Source: Cadophora sp. MPI-SDFR-AT-0126
Taxonomy: Eukaryota; Ascomycota; Leotiomycetes; Helotiales; Ploettnerulaceae
Length of the DNA: 64,000 nt
Direction: 5' to 3'
Assembly (NCBI GenBank): GCA_020747065.1
Contig: JAGMVK010000014.1
Location: 1,240,001-1,304,000, forward strand
The stretch's first letter is position 1, and each line of letters opens with the position of its first letter. Positions 9,001 through 18,051 of this stretch are shown piece after piece. A model generated the notes under the pieces. It saw only the letters and a list, made by a program, of their open reading frames with translations. It ran no database searches and was not told where the DNA came from. The position numbers and the translations under genes are program-made.

Positions 9001-10971
9001 GGGTGCTTACTCTTGTCACGAATCACTTCATCACTCAGTCTAGGAGACCATGTAGAAGCGCAGAATAGTTTGCAACTCTTGAAGCCGTTGAAGGACGAAG
9101 TGATTGGTAACTGCAGTTCGGTGGCTCCGCTATTATCCAATCTTCACCAGATATTGTCGCAGCCGGGTGAGATGAGTGGGATCAAATTCATTACACCCAA
9201 ACAAAAAGAAACGGTTGAGGAAATGATCGCCGCGTCTAAAACAACGGGGCTTGATGGGATTCGCATTCTACTCGCTTCCTTTTTCCAGAACATCCAACAG
9301 CTTGAAGCAAAACTCCTTCAGGAAACCACCGGAAGTCCGCCGTCCAGGACGCCCAAGCGTAAACCAGAATGGAAGAGCTTCGCACAGCAAACACTCGAGC
9401 AGCGTCCGGAGATCGATATTGAACAGTACAAGGCAGCCATTGGATGGAAACGGCCCAAACTTACGCAAGCTACGCTGGTCGAGGCCAATACCCATCGCCA
9501 GCACGACGATACCTTAGAGGAAGCTTACGATACTGGGGATTGGTTGCGAGCTCTAGAGACACATAAGAGCTTAGTATTTGAGGCGCTCAAAAGCCACCAT
9601 TTTGAAGAAGCAGAGGAACATCTCGAGTCTATTAAGACTATTTTCTCCAAGACATCATTCCCAAGCAAATACATCGAAGAATTCGATGAGTTTAGAAGAG
9701 AACTGCATAATCTACACAGAGAACATTTGTTTCATCAAGCCTTCTATCCGAGCACGTCAGGGGACAGTTTTATTAATGTTCACCATATATCGGACACTTC
9801 AGAGCCTTTGGAATTAGATAAAGTTCTACCGGCAAATTCAGTGATAACTGGAGGAGAATTCACCATGGCTAACCTACAGGAGATGAAGAACAGCTCGAAG
9901 AAATGGTGGGAATGGTGGCACATATTAAGTAGCCAAGACTCGCGGTTGATCGCGCACATTTACGAAAATGTTGACAGATACGCGGAGGAAGCAGGACTTC
10001 TAGAACAAATACACAAACAGTATACTTCCCTAGATTTCGAAGGGGCCTTCTCTAAGCTAGATATATTGGAAGCACTATGCAGAGACGACAGCCTGGCACA
10101 ATACATCGGAGACTACTCGCCGTTGCAGGGCGTGAGGGACTGTTTCGAAGTCGCTGTGAAGCAATTTTCTCTTTTTGGTGAATGGTCAAAAGCATTAGAG
10201 AAGGATGAATTCGAAGCTGCTAGAGCCATTATCGACCAGCTAAGTGTCTCACTGCGACCGGCGTTCTTCGACTGGCTTAGCGACAATGATATCGAGATGA
10301 TGCGCAAAGTCGGCGATAGGGAACAGTTGAACTACTTCTCCATTGGATTACACAAGGTACCGACGGCTGGACAACTAGAAGCATATGGCGATCTCTATCG
10401 AGCTTTTTTGGACACATTTGCTTGGGATGCCGCAGCTTCGCTCAATCCAGACGAGTTGTTCGGTCTGAAGTCCCTGGCGCTTGAACAACTAATGCAAGGC
10501 TACGCTGGCCAGAAGATATGGGGAACTTGCATATCGTATTGTGAGGAGTACCTAACGCTCACGCAACCGAGGATGAAGGAGTTTCCCCGTATACAGCATG
10601 ATTGCCTAAACATTAGAGATCAGTGCGAGTGGGGGCTCATCCAAGAATCCCTCGGGGTAGCCGAAATCGATATGGATTTCGAAAGGTGCCTGCGGTTACT
10701 TGACGAGATGGAAGTGGTCTACCGACGACAAAATGCTACGAGGGGAATATTACGCCAAACATTCTTTATCCTGGGAGAAAAAGAAATGTCATTTCTGAAA
10801 GGGGCATATAGTGACCGATGTATGGGTTGCGCCCAGTTCGTTCGCCAACGAGCGCAGGTGCCCTGTCGACTAAAAGAAGGTCGAGGACCGAACCATGATC
10901 GAAGAATATTCAGACGTCCGCCGTTTGGTTGCGCGCATCATTGCAAGGGGGAGTACTGTTTTTTGGCTTGA
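6055..10971 (+). CDS. CHAT-domain NLR (caspase-like protease fused to a STAND NTPase)
   Basis: An intronless gene of 1638 codons from the ATG at 6055. The frame is open upstream to 5881, but without an earlier ATG. The N-terminal 200 or so residues precede a CHAT (caspase/separase-like) peptidase domain at about 205-400. It carries the histidine motif HFDMHG (His262) and the cysteine motif LNSCESA (Cys313), the expected dyad. A P-loop NTPase follows: GTAGVGKTS at 469-477 (Lys475), then VIIFDSLD as Walker B (Asp566). The C-terminal half is helical and probably repeat-like, without a clear LRR, WD or ankyrin signature. Such proteins act as intracellular sensors whose NTPase drives oligomerisation and protease activation. 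The divergent neighbour is a gasdermin-like gene, so cleavage of that protein is the likely output (inference). The last 50 or so residues look out of frame: after about 10,820 the sequence becomes Cys/Arg-rich, while a protein-like segment continues in another frame (10895-10999). Confidence 0.8.
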   Translation: MPHIRVSLQLIARKGTTTGWAVDVIVNGTRVLREVPVADPLTMDQTLTCRWYLEQYLQRSPFSLEKAKEAELLLARYPEDLLRQLPLRDVLFSRLANVQNFDSYSVHVDIIQEVDKSQTYDDGDGNIHRLFWETLEDPKLWNHPNWDVVVQRAVVTSIRDVSPVCAPVGSWDRPSGMTTFNVLLVIARDTTEQPSIYSDIDPFLATDALVKIRKRLGSMYNPIRLNLEIVRPGTFFGFKEHLRRAEETHGPGYFHLVHFDMHGKVGTRKGKVSKYGFLYFSHPTSEKTAPEPGLKVAKVLEQYKIPLVVLNSCESARASCGDDANIASSFINRGVRGVLGMSFKLSKGAAILFLESFYHDLLVNGSSFSGAAAAGRKALRSDPARPARYGLQRDLKDSFVAVAYGLGSDAVITEAVADDLRPGRVSRYRREEMDNYFPSPATPRLLGRDFDLLRLEKRLSRVSIIHLYGTAGVGKTSFLDYAASVWKSTNFADAIVIIEFGRDIILSAEEISPTMIRQILSQVNCPKHQSRLWTMPSRSLQSYDNSMVEEIIRDILCEMDLVIIFDSLDILFAPYPSFLVPGSVAKDEKFDIYQKIKPFFLWAENANRNKKCRIIFTSRCVNMDWLVEFTGPQYELSPYELRRLGLSDAIELSQLVLAAAGEDVKEWAYEDTDWLECIIELLQGIPSALLHVLPLQRTLKVNWPDFYTCLQNGLFTSCAELGQVPLGISRFAQELHSLSTAFRPGHFFFLCLLSSYWHFGVSLHELSLLFLGTADEALKRDFDSPAWASALVEFAQYMGYIRVDQKKTLLWIHPLLTIIGRAYLSEFVTARSRVNLKRFFCATMERIHIQSREGETNHIAQNGNILTCIEYCLANVPPAGWPLNLLSIYSSQVCSMLPLPLRISLQEKKLQLLMNLSETFPRLGKKEKFASFFSIVLLHVSLDSENYSDQILERIVALSTKGLALIESLDEPEVTGDVALYRGCLLLSRITSSLSLGDHVEAQNSLQLLKPLKDEVIGNCSSVAPLLSNLHQILSQPGEMSGIKFITPKQKETVEEMIAASKTTGLDGIRILLASFFQNIQQLEAKLLQETTGSPPSRTPKRKPEWKSFAQQTLEQRPEIDIEQYKAAIGWKRPKLTQATLVEANTHRQHDDTLEEAYDTGDWLRALETHKSLVFEALKSHHFEEAEEHLESIKTIFSKTSFPSKYIEEFDEFRRELHNLHREHLFHQAFYPSTSGDSFINVHHISDTSEPLELDKVLPANSVITGGEFTMANLQEMKNSSKKWWEWWHILSSQDSRLIAHIYENVDRYAEEAGLLEQIHKQYTSLDFEGAFSKLDILEALCRDDSLAQYIGDYSPLQGVRDCFEVAVKQFSLFGEWSKALEKDEFEAARAIIDQLSVSLRPAFFDWLSDNDIEMMRKVGDREQLNYFSIGLHKVPTAGQLEAYGDLYRAFLDTFAWDAAASLNPDELFGLKSLALEQLMQGYAGQKIWGTCISYCEEYLTLTQPRMKEFPRIQHDCLNIRDQCEWGLIQESLGVAEIDMDFERCLRLLDEMEVVYRRQNATRGILRQTFFILGEKEMSFLKGAYSDRCMGCAQFVRQRAQVPCRLKEGRGPNHDRRIFRRPPFGCAHHCKGEYCFLA

Positions 10972-10999
10972 AAAAAATTCTGGGCATAGTCCGGTCTGA
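10895..10999 (+). pseudogene. displaced-frame tail of the CHAT-NLR
   Basis: In the frame shifted by +1 relative to the NLR frame, 34 codons read MIEEYSDVRRLVARIIARGS and continue to TVFWLEKN before a stop. This is far more protein-like than the in-frame end of the NLR. I could not connect the two frames with a plausible intron. A frameshift (real or assembly error) between about 10,820 and 10,895 is therefore the best explanation. Confidence 0.4.
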
Positions 11000-12065
11000 T
11001 TAGAAATAACATCAACTTTGAGTACCCTGTAGAACTCCTGTCCTTGCCCGTTAGAGACTTGAATATTTCATGGTGTTTGGCTGGGTCCAAAACTGACCGA
11101 CCGACAATTCCATGTCCTAATAACTGTGTAGCACGAAAGTGGTAAATTGGGAATTGAACGCATAAGCAAAACACGATGCGGCTTCGCTAGTGTAGAAGAC
11201 CCGGATGCAAAATAGTTTAAGCAGGACTTGCAAAAGTGAGCCTCATTGTAGAGCACAGTAAATATTTGTAGCAGGAAAATAGCAATCTTTGATTTCCCAT
11301 CTCGGGGTCCTACTCATGATTCCGCTGGCTTTCCTAGGGTCGTCTAATGGCATGTCTTTGATTCGCACTGTGTTGGGCGAGAACGGGACCGTGTCTCACA
11401 CGCTGCCTCGCTTGTACCACACTGTATATAATTGTGACTTTAATGCAGGAAACCATGATTGGCTGAACTGGCTTCCAGCTGTAGGAGCAAGCGAGATGGT
11501 GTAAGGGTGAAGATAATATGGGACTGTTCTATCCAACTTATTAATGTCCCAGACCCCGAAAATAATAGGGTGTCTTCTATCACGTTTGTGTCGTCACGAA
11601 TCTAGAAACACTTAAGACCTCAATACAAAGGAATGGAGTCTCGTCAGCCACACAAGCAGGTCTCCGATGGGGCGCAGGGTACCAGGACTTGTCTGATATT
11701 CCTCGACTTGCATGAGACGGAACTTTCTGAGTATTTGTAATGGAACCTCGAGACGGACTCCGCGCACAATTGGGTCTACCCTCTGGCATTCAATTCCAAA
11801 AGGCTCAAGGCTGCGATTGCTTTTGGATGCGCCATTTCTGTCGTGATTTCGACGGGAATTGAAGCTACCAATTAGCGATCATCTCTTGCTAAGTCTGATC
11901 ATTATCATGGGACTTTCTTATTAAAGCCTCGTCAATCGCTAGAAGAAAGGGAGTTGGACGATTCAGCTGATACTTACAAAGCGGAGCCTTCAGCGAGATT
12001 CTAATTCTGTAGAGATGAAAGGTATTTCTCGATAGTCAAAATCCATGAGCTGATTTGATTGTTTT
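11000..12065. other. intergenic region
   Basis: Only short unrelated frames occur. I found no extension of the HET relic to the left beyond about 12,066 with confidence, although its missing N-terminal exons, if any survive, would lie here. Confidence 0.45.
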
Positions 12066-12845
12066 CAGGCATATCAAGGTGGATCTTCGTCTTTCTTCCA
12101 GCTCTCCGACCCTTTCCCGCCTGCTCAGAACAACCCCGAGGACGTCACCATCGAGAAATGCGTGCTCGTCATAAAGAAGTGGACGTCAGTGTGTTTAAGC
12201 ACACATGTATGCTCATCAGTCCAATCCACTGTCGCCGACTTACCTTCAAGAGTTTCGGAAATTTCACAACGAGACTCACCTCTGGTCTCGATAGTGGACA
12301 CCAACAACATCGCTTTTCGCCAGAGTAGATATGCAACCCTGATTCACTGTCGGGGCATTGCATAACCAACTCACACGTCCAAGGAGACTTTTCAGCAAAG
12401 GCTTGGGGGCGTACCATGGGATGAAATATCGCGAACGTTTTAACAGGCAATCATCATCGCAATACCCATAGACATACCATTCCTTTGGAGAGATGCTTTG
12501 TGCATCATCCAGAATGACGAAGATGATTGGAGACAAGAGTCTGGTAGAATGGCCAGTGTTTACGCTAACAGCCAACGCAATATCGTTGCAACTTGGTCGT
12601 CTGACGGGAATGGCGGTTGCTTTGCTCCAAGAAGAAACATTTCCTCTATTCAGATGTCCGGCGCAGAATATCAGAATAGCCCACCTGTTTCCGTAAGGCA
12701 ATCTCTGGATCTCATGCATCACCGTTTCAATACACGTGCCACCTGAGTGGACTATCCTTCGAATACAACAATGGTTCCACTTCTTTCGTGGGCGTGGGCT
12801 TTCCGAGAATGGCCACATGGTGCATCCAGACGCAGAAAAAGAACA
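12066..12845 (+). pseudogene. HET-domain (heterokaryon incompatibility) pseudogene
   Basis: A single frame carries a recognisable HET domain: LPSRVSEI, then RYATLIHCRG (family consensus SHCWG), PWDEISRTF, IPFLWRDALCIIQNDEDDW, RMASVYANSQRNIVAT and SSDGNGGCF. Past the next stop comes PLLSWAWAFREW (family consensus RAWxFQER). The frame is broken by TAA at 12363-12365, TAA at 12441-12443 and TGA at 12744-12746. No intron can remove the first two, and conserved Trp and Ser residues are lost. HET proteins trigger cell death on non-self recognition. This copy cannot make a full-length domain. The frame itself is otherwise intact over about 780 nt, so point mutation rather than indels caused the decay, as expected from C-to-T processes such as RIP. 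An antisense frame at 12276-12818 is a shadow. Confidence 0.8.
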
Positions 12846-12894
12846 TCACAAATAGCTTTGGGGACTGTTTGAATACATGTCTCATTTAAGACAA

Positions 12895-13991
12895 TCACAT
12901 ATATCGCGGACCTAACTCATAAATTCCAGACTTCCTTCCGCCATGAAGTTCTCCAGGCTTATCCCAAGCATCCAGCTCTCGCACGCCCTTGAAACTATCA
13001 AATTTCCCGTGCCCATGCAACTCTCGAGGTGTAAAAGGTGGCGGTATCGGCTTCTGTTCTCCCCACCCCGGAACATGGAGCTCGGCAAGTTGAACTGGGG
13101 GTGCGGGAGGCGGGTTTTCGAACGGATGGAAAGGTGACTTCTTTGATCTGATCTTTCGCCTTCGGCCGAGATACCAGCCGATAAAGATTGCTAACACGAC
13201 CGCGGTAATTGCGCCGATTACCATCCCGATTTTGGCGCCTATTGAGAGGCCACTGCTTGGTGACGATACTGGCAGGGCTGTTGGAGATGATGTTGAGCTA
13301 GATGTTGGAAGTGGGGTCGATAGTGGGAGCGATGAAGTTTCGGAGATTGTTGGAGAACTCGTTCTGGAATTGCCGCTGGACGACAGTGGTGTGCTGGTCG
13401 ACTGCGATGTTGTTGTAGAACCTGAGGGAGGAGAAAGCGTCGACGTTACGACCACGGTAGTAGGACTACTTCTGACCGGAGGTAAAGTGTTTGCAGGTGC
13501 TTCAACACCTTTGGTGAAGTTAAGGTAACTGGAACCGAACTGGTTGAGTTCATTCTCAACATCTCGGATTATGAGAAAGAATGTGTTGGTGGGCGAGAGG
13601 CTTAGGGAACCCGTTGAAACTGTCCAGACAAAGGTCGAGGTATCTTCTGTCAGACCCTCTGCATAATTGTCAGATAATCCCGTCAATATTTATTTCAGCA
13701 AGTCGACCAACCTTTGATCATGACAGGTCCGTTCACACAATTATTGTCACTGCAGACGAGCTGTTGGTATAGCATTAAGTCGTAATTTGTGATATTGGTC
13801 TTCCAGCGCAACTGTTGCTGTGTTCCTAGTGACCATACTGAGTTGTCTGGGCCATTAGAACCTGTCCCTGGGGGGTTTAAAAACAGGTTGGTGTTCACAT
13901 CAGCTCTCGATGAGACGACTTGTATAGCGCCGAAGGTATCTATGACAACCGGAGACGACACTGAGCTTGGATGGGGTAAAGAGAACGACAT
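12895..13991 (-). CDS. single-pass membrane protein, WSC/Mid2-like architecture
   Basis: Exons are 13712-13991 and 12895-13658, giving 347 aa. The N-terminal ectodomain (about 1-120) has the pattern seen in a common fungal surface family: FLNPPGTG, the hydrophobic LRWKTN segment and, near its end, FVWTVSTG and YLNFTKG. A Ser/Thr/Pro-rich stalk of about 90 residues follows, then one transmembrane helix (IGMVIGAITAVVLAIFIGWY) with a basic stop-transfer RRRK. The cytoplasmic tail is Pro-rich and ends in repeated ELHG motifs. No classical signal peptide is visible, so insertion may use the membrane helix. A cell-wall or stress-sensing role is inferred from architecture only. It ends about 50 bp from the HET relic. 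Confidence 0.75.
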
Positions 13992-14825
13992 TATAAATTA
14001 GAAGAAAATTTGAAAGGAGAAGGGAAGTGTTATGAAGCCCCAGGCTAGAAAAGAAACACTCAGATCACATCGAGAAATTCCAAGACAGAAGGGCTGAGAG
14101 TCAACTTTATTCAGAGGCGGACAACAAATAATTGTGGAGCGGCCATTCTGCGGCCAGCTGCAAGGGATATTTTGGTCAAGCCCAAACTCCAGATGAAATT
14201 ATATCCCCTGGATACACGATCTGGGGCGGCAAACGGCGGTGGTCATTGGGTGTAGAAACGCAATGGTCATCGACGTCGTTAAGCGCCGAGACATCCTCTC
14301 GAAAGCTCAGTCCAGGGACAAACAGAAGCAACATCTAGACATGGGAAAGATGCACACAGAACGTGCTGTGTATCTACGAAAAGCAAGAAGCAATTTATCC
14401 ATATAAAAAAGAAGTGCTTGTTTGATCAAGAGCCTTCAAGTGTTGTGGTTCAGCAAGTCCATCACGAAATCCAGATGGAATAGCCGCCCAGCCTGTGCAG
14501 ATACCAAACACCAACACTGCGACCCACAACTGGCCCTAGAACGACAGGTGACAACAGCCAAAATACATCACCATGCCCGAACGGATATTAGACCTCGTGT
14601 CTCGGGACGCGCTGGCGCCTAGAAATTCAAACTGAACGAGGCAAATTCCCGCGATGTCACTCGTCAGCCTCAAAGTCTGCCTCATGAGTTGGCTTGTGGG
14701 CCGAGGCTTTCCTAGCCTGATCGTGATCATCGCAATGCATCTCCCAGCCTTCCCGTCTTCCCTCAAACACCAACAAATATATCCTCAAAATATACTCCAT
14801 AGCACTAGCGATAAGAGTAGTTTAG
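13992..14825. other. intergenic region
   Basis: I see no supported gene. It is the divergent upstream region of the membrane-protein gene and the deoxyribosyltransferase-like gene. Confidence 0.5.
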
Positions 14826-15338
14826 ATGGCTTCCCCGACCCTCGATCCAGCCCCAACTCGATGTCGGGTCGTGATGGCACCGAACCCTTACACAACCGAC
14901 CAGCCCAAGATCTTCCTCTCGGGCTCCATCGATGCGCCGCCAGCGACATGGCAGTCACTCCTCACAGCCGCCCTCTCACACCTGCCCATCACAATTCTCA
15001 ATCCTCATCGTGAAGACTGGGACTCCACCTGGCGAGAAGAAGTCGACTTCGCACCATTCCGAGAACAGGTCAACTGGGAGCTGGACGCGATGGAAGCAGC
15101 CGATGTCGTCGCGGTGTATTTCAACCCGAAATCGCCAGCGCCGATCACGTTGATGGAATTGGGATTGTTTGTAAGGGGCAAGAAGATGGTTGTTGCTTGC
15201 CCTGAGGGATATGTGAAGAGGGGCAATGTGCAGATTGTATGTCAAAGGTTTGGGATTGAGGTTGTTGATAATGTCGAGCAGTTGGCGGATCGTGTAGTGA
15301 AGCTGTTGGGGGATTTAGGGGTGATGAAAGAAATTTAG
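14826..15338 (+). CDS. nucleoside 2-deoxyribosyltransferase-like protein
   Basis: A single exon of 170 aa. The domain spans about residues 28-160 and has the family order: KIFLSGSID at the first strand, ILNPHREDWDSTW, FREQVNWELDAME (with the probable nucleophilic Glu region), ADVVAVYFNPKSPAPITLME and a C-terminal GNVQIVCQRFG. Family members exchange bases on deoxyribonucleosides or hydrolyse them. The short fungal proteins of this type are mostly uncharacterised, so the exact substrate is open. No targeting sequence is seen. Confidence 0.8.
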   Translation: MASPTLDPAPTRCRVVMAPNPYTTDQPKIFLSGSIDAPPATWQSLLTAALSHLPITILNPHREDWDSTWREEVDFAPFREQVNWELDAMEAADVVAVYFNPKSPAPITLMELGLFVRGKKMVVACPEGYVKRGNVQIVCQRFGIEVVDNVEQLADRVVKLLGDLGVMKEI

Positions 15339-15631
15339 GGAAACGATTTAGCGATAAGGCGCTAGGTAGCCACTGAATATTAGGGTGTGTCGCTAAAGGG
15401 CCCAGGTGTCTATTACCTGCGGTGGACAGTTGAATGGTGGAATGAAGCAACGAGAATGAGGGCAATTAATTCTTGACTCGAAGGTGATTTTTCGATAGAC
15501 CTAGAAAGATATATGTTTCTTCCAGCAGAGCCATATTATCTCTCAACTTCTCAAGCTTTGGAGGCGCCTGATGCTTCCGTCATTCAATTCTGCTCAGACA
15601 GTGGCTAAAGTTTACACAGTATCCAATCCCC

Positions 15632-17511
15632 TCACTTCTTTCGATACCAATCGCTCAACCTGTACTTGGTCTCACCATCATATACCGAAAGTCTCTGCAA
15701 CGCCTCTTGGCCCTCTCGAATAATGGTTTTGCGGATCTCTGGGGACCTCGGCAGAATCTGGCACTTGAAAGGATTCGGCCGCATGTTCAAACCATTCCTG
15801 TTTACACATCAATTTTGAATCCTCAGACCTGAGCTCTCTCACTTACGTATAGTCAAAAATATCTACTGGGATCTCCTTCCCAGTGCTGTCTCTCGCTTTC
15901 CTGATGTTGAAAGCCCACAGTAGGCGAGATATAGTCATAAACGTGCCTTGCTCAGCTAGCCCCTGGCCACTGCAAACACGTCGACCCCAGCCGAAAGTCA
16001 TGTATCCTCGTTCGTTAGGAAACTGTCGAGATGCTGAGTTCTCCTTCAAGTATCGAGATGGATTAAATCGATCTGGATCGGGGAAATCACGCTCATTGTG
16101 ATGTATCGCCCAGACATTGCCTTGAACCCAAGTACCTTTGGGTATGTGCCAGCCCTAGTTCCTATTAAGTCCTGGTTTTCAAACAGATCAGATTACTTAC
16201 CTTGTACTCATCGTCTTGGATGGGTGCATGAGGCTGACCGCCAATAATAGCAACTGATCTCCATCTAAAGACCTCTTTTACGAATGCCTTGATATATGGC
16301 AAGTTTGGTTCGTCATCCATCGACGGACTCCTGTCAGAGCCAACGACTCGGTCAAGTTCCTCCCAAGCTTTGGGAAGTACCTCAGGGAACGCACAGCATG
16401 CAAGGACAAATGTCACGAGCGTCGAACTGGACGTATCACTCCCCGCACCAAACAAATTCCCCGTCAATGCAGCGATTTCCTCTGGTCTCAAATTGTACTG
16501 AGGAGCCTCATCAAAAAGCTTCTTTACATAACATTGAGGCTGCTCGGGGTTGTTGTTCGCTTCTTCAGCAAGAGAGTAGTAGAAACTCCCTCCTCTTCCA
16601 TGCTTGCCGCCAAGACCATGTTTCCATGGGGCAATTGATGTTGGAAACTTTGCCAAAACTATTCTAATACGTCAGCTGCGGTGTCAAAGGACGATTCTTT
16701 TTGTGTTTCTGTTTCTTCACTCACAAGGAAATGTCTCCATGAGCATAGGAAAGGTCTTTCCGGGCACGTTTAGCTCAGCAGCTCTCTGCATGACAGCCAG
16801 AACTTCACTGATGATCGGATCCTTGGTACTTGCAATTCTCCTTCCGAAGCCAATAATCGAGACAACGCTGGCAGCATATCGTTCGAAATGCTTCTCATAG
16901 TCTTCAGGCGTCTGCAAGATATTGTATGCGACAAGCATACTTTCATCATTTTGAAAACCTCGGTAGTTACGAACTTGCTGGAGACCGACGCCCATGTGTG
17001 TGAGTTTGCGGTGGACTCGCCATCGAGGTCCGTAGTACATCGACACGAGATTTGTCTGTCCTGGGCCAAGTTCCCCAAAAACGACCATCCGGGGTCGAGA
17101 GGCGTAGATTCCTGCCCGCTTGTCAAGAAGTTCAGATGCTGCCCAAGCGTCACAGATCCAGACTGTGGGATTACGTCCAATCCAGAATGTAATGACATTA
17201 GTGTTGTACTGTTTCGCTACCTCTTCAAAGTAAATCCAGGGTTTTGTGTCAGGCAAAAGGTGAGTGTTCCCGATAATTGGAAGGGGAAACGGGCCAGGTG
17301 GCTGTTCAGTATTAACACTGGTCTCATTAGCTGGTTGGTGCTGAAATCTCACCATTTTGAAATGCAAATATATCATGTGCGCATAATCCACCGCCAGAAT
17401 CGCAAACCCCAGTCCCAGAATCGTCAAAGCCACATTCATAGCTCCATATCTGGAGACCACAGCCTGGACTTGCGCCCAAGTCGCTGCTGAAGGGAAAGAA
17501 TCTGAAATCAT
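15632..17511 (-). CDS. cytochrome P450 monooxygenase
   Basis: Exons are 16725-17511, 16201-16658, 15847-16154 and 15632-15797, giving 572 aa. I use the ATG ending at 17511; the longer frame begins only with TTG. An N-terminal membrane anchor at about residues 25-50 is followed by the Pro-rich hinge PPGPFPLPIIGNTH. All core motifs are present: I-helix GAGSDTSSSTL, ExxR in EVFRWR, the PDPDRFNPSR region and heme loop FGWGRRVCSG with Cys476. It is a microsomal class II enzyme that hydroxylates a small molecule using P450 reductase. It shares a promoter with the sugar-type transporter, and two inverted TGTGGGG copies lie between them. A catabolic first-step oxidation fits the cluster but is inferred. 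Confidence 0.93.
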
Positions 17512-17708
17512 AATCAATTAAGCGAGTACGAAACAATATCGAAATGGTCTTTTTGAAGTCAGGCTTTCGTGTACTTCGCATGAAGGAAATATAGCTGCAC
17601 TATTCCCGTTCATCGGAACCATCACACCGTCAGTCACACGGATGTACGTATCCCACTCTAGACATTTACGATCATACACGTGCAGCTTCACCTAGCTTCA
17701 GATATGTA

Positions 17709-17756
17709 TGTGGGGCTTGGAATCCTTTTTCTGTTAAGGTCTGCAGAAACCCCACA
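17709..17756. promoter_or_regulatory. inverted TGTGGGG pair in the P450 / MFS divergent promoter
   Basis: TGTGGGG lies at 17709-17715 and its reverse complement CCCCACA at 17750-17756. Both are between the P450 start (17511) and the transporter start (18052). The same 7-mer recurs in most promoters of the cluster. Confidence 0.55.
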
Positions 17757-18051
17757 GAGCTCGAGAGGAGGAGACGTCCTGTGAGTAGCGCTGTATGCCA
17801 ATGCGCTCGCTACCCCCGCTCCCGCATTTCCCCCAACATTACCCCCGCGTCGATGGCTGGAGCATAGTTCATCCAATGAGATCGGCAGCCTTACTCGCTT
17901 CAAAATCACATCCCCGTATTACAAGGGAGTTAATCCCGGAGAACTGACTCGCTGGCGAGGCTTTATTGATCCGTTGAAAAGCTACATGGTCATATCTAAC
18001 CCCTAGAGCCCCCAATAATTAAGCACAATCTTCTATCAACAGTCAGAAACA

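Noticed and set aside
10800..10900. Intron to join the CHAT-NLR frames
   Set aside because: All donor/acceptor pairs in the right phase give introns too short (under about 40 nt) or keep the original frame.
12276..12818. Long minus-strand frame of 180 codons
   Set aside because: It is antisense to the HET-domain relic, which has recognisable family motifs on the plus strand; the minus frame has none.
13232..13528. 98-codon plus-strand frame rich in Gly/Val/Asp
   Set aside because: It is a shadow of the Ser/Thr/Pro-rich stalk of the membrane-protein gene on the other strand.
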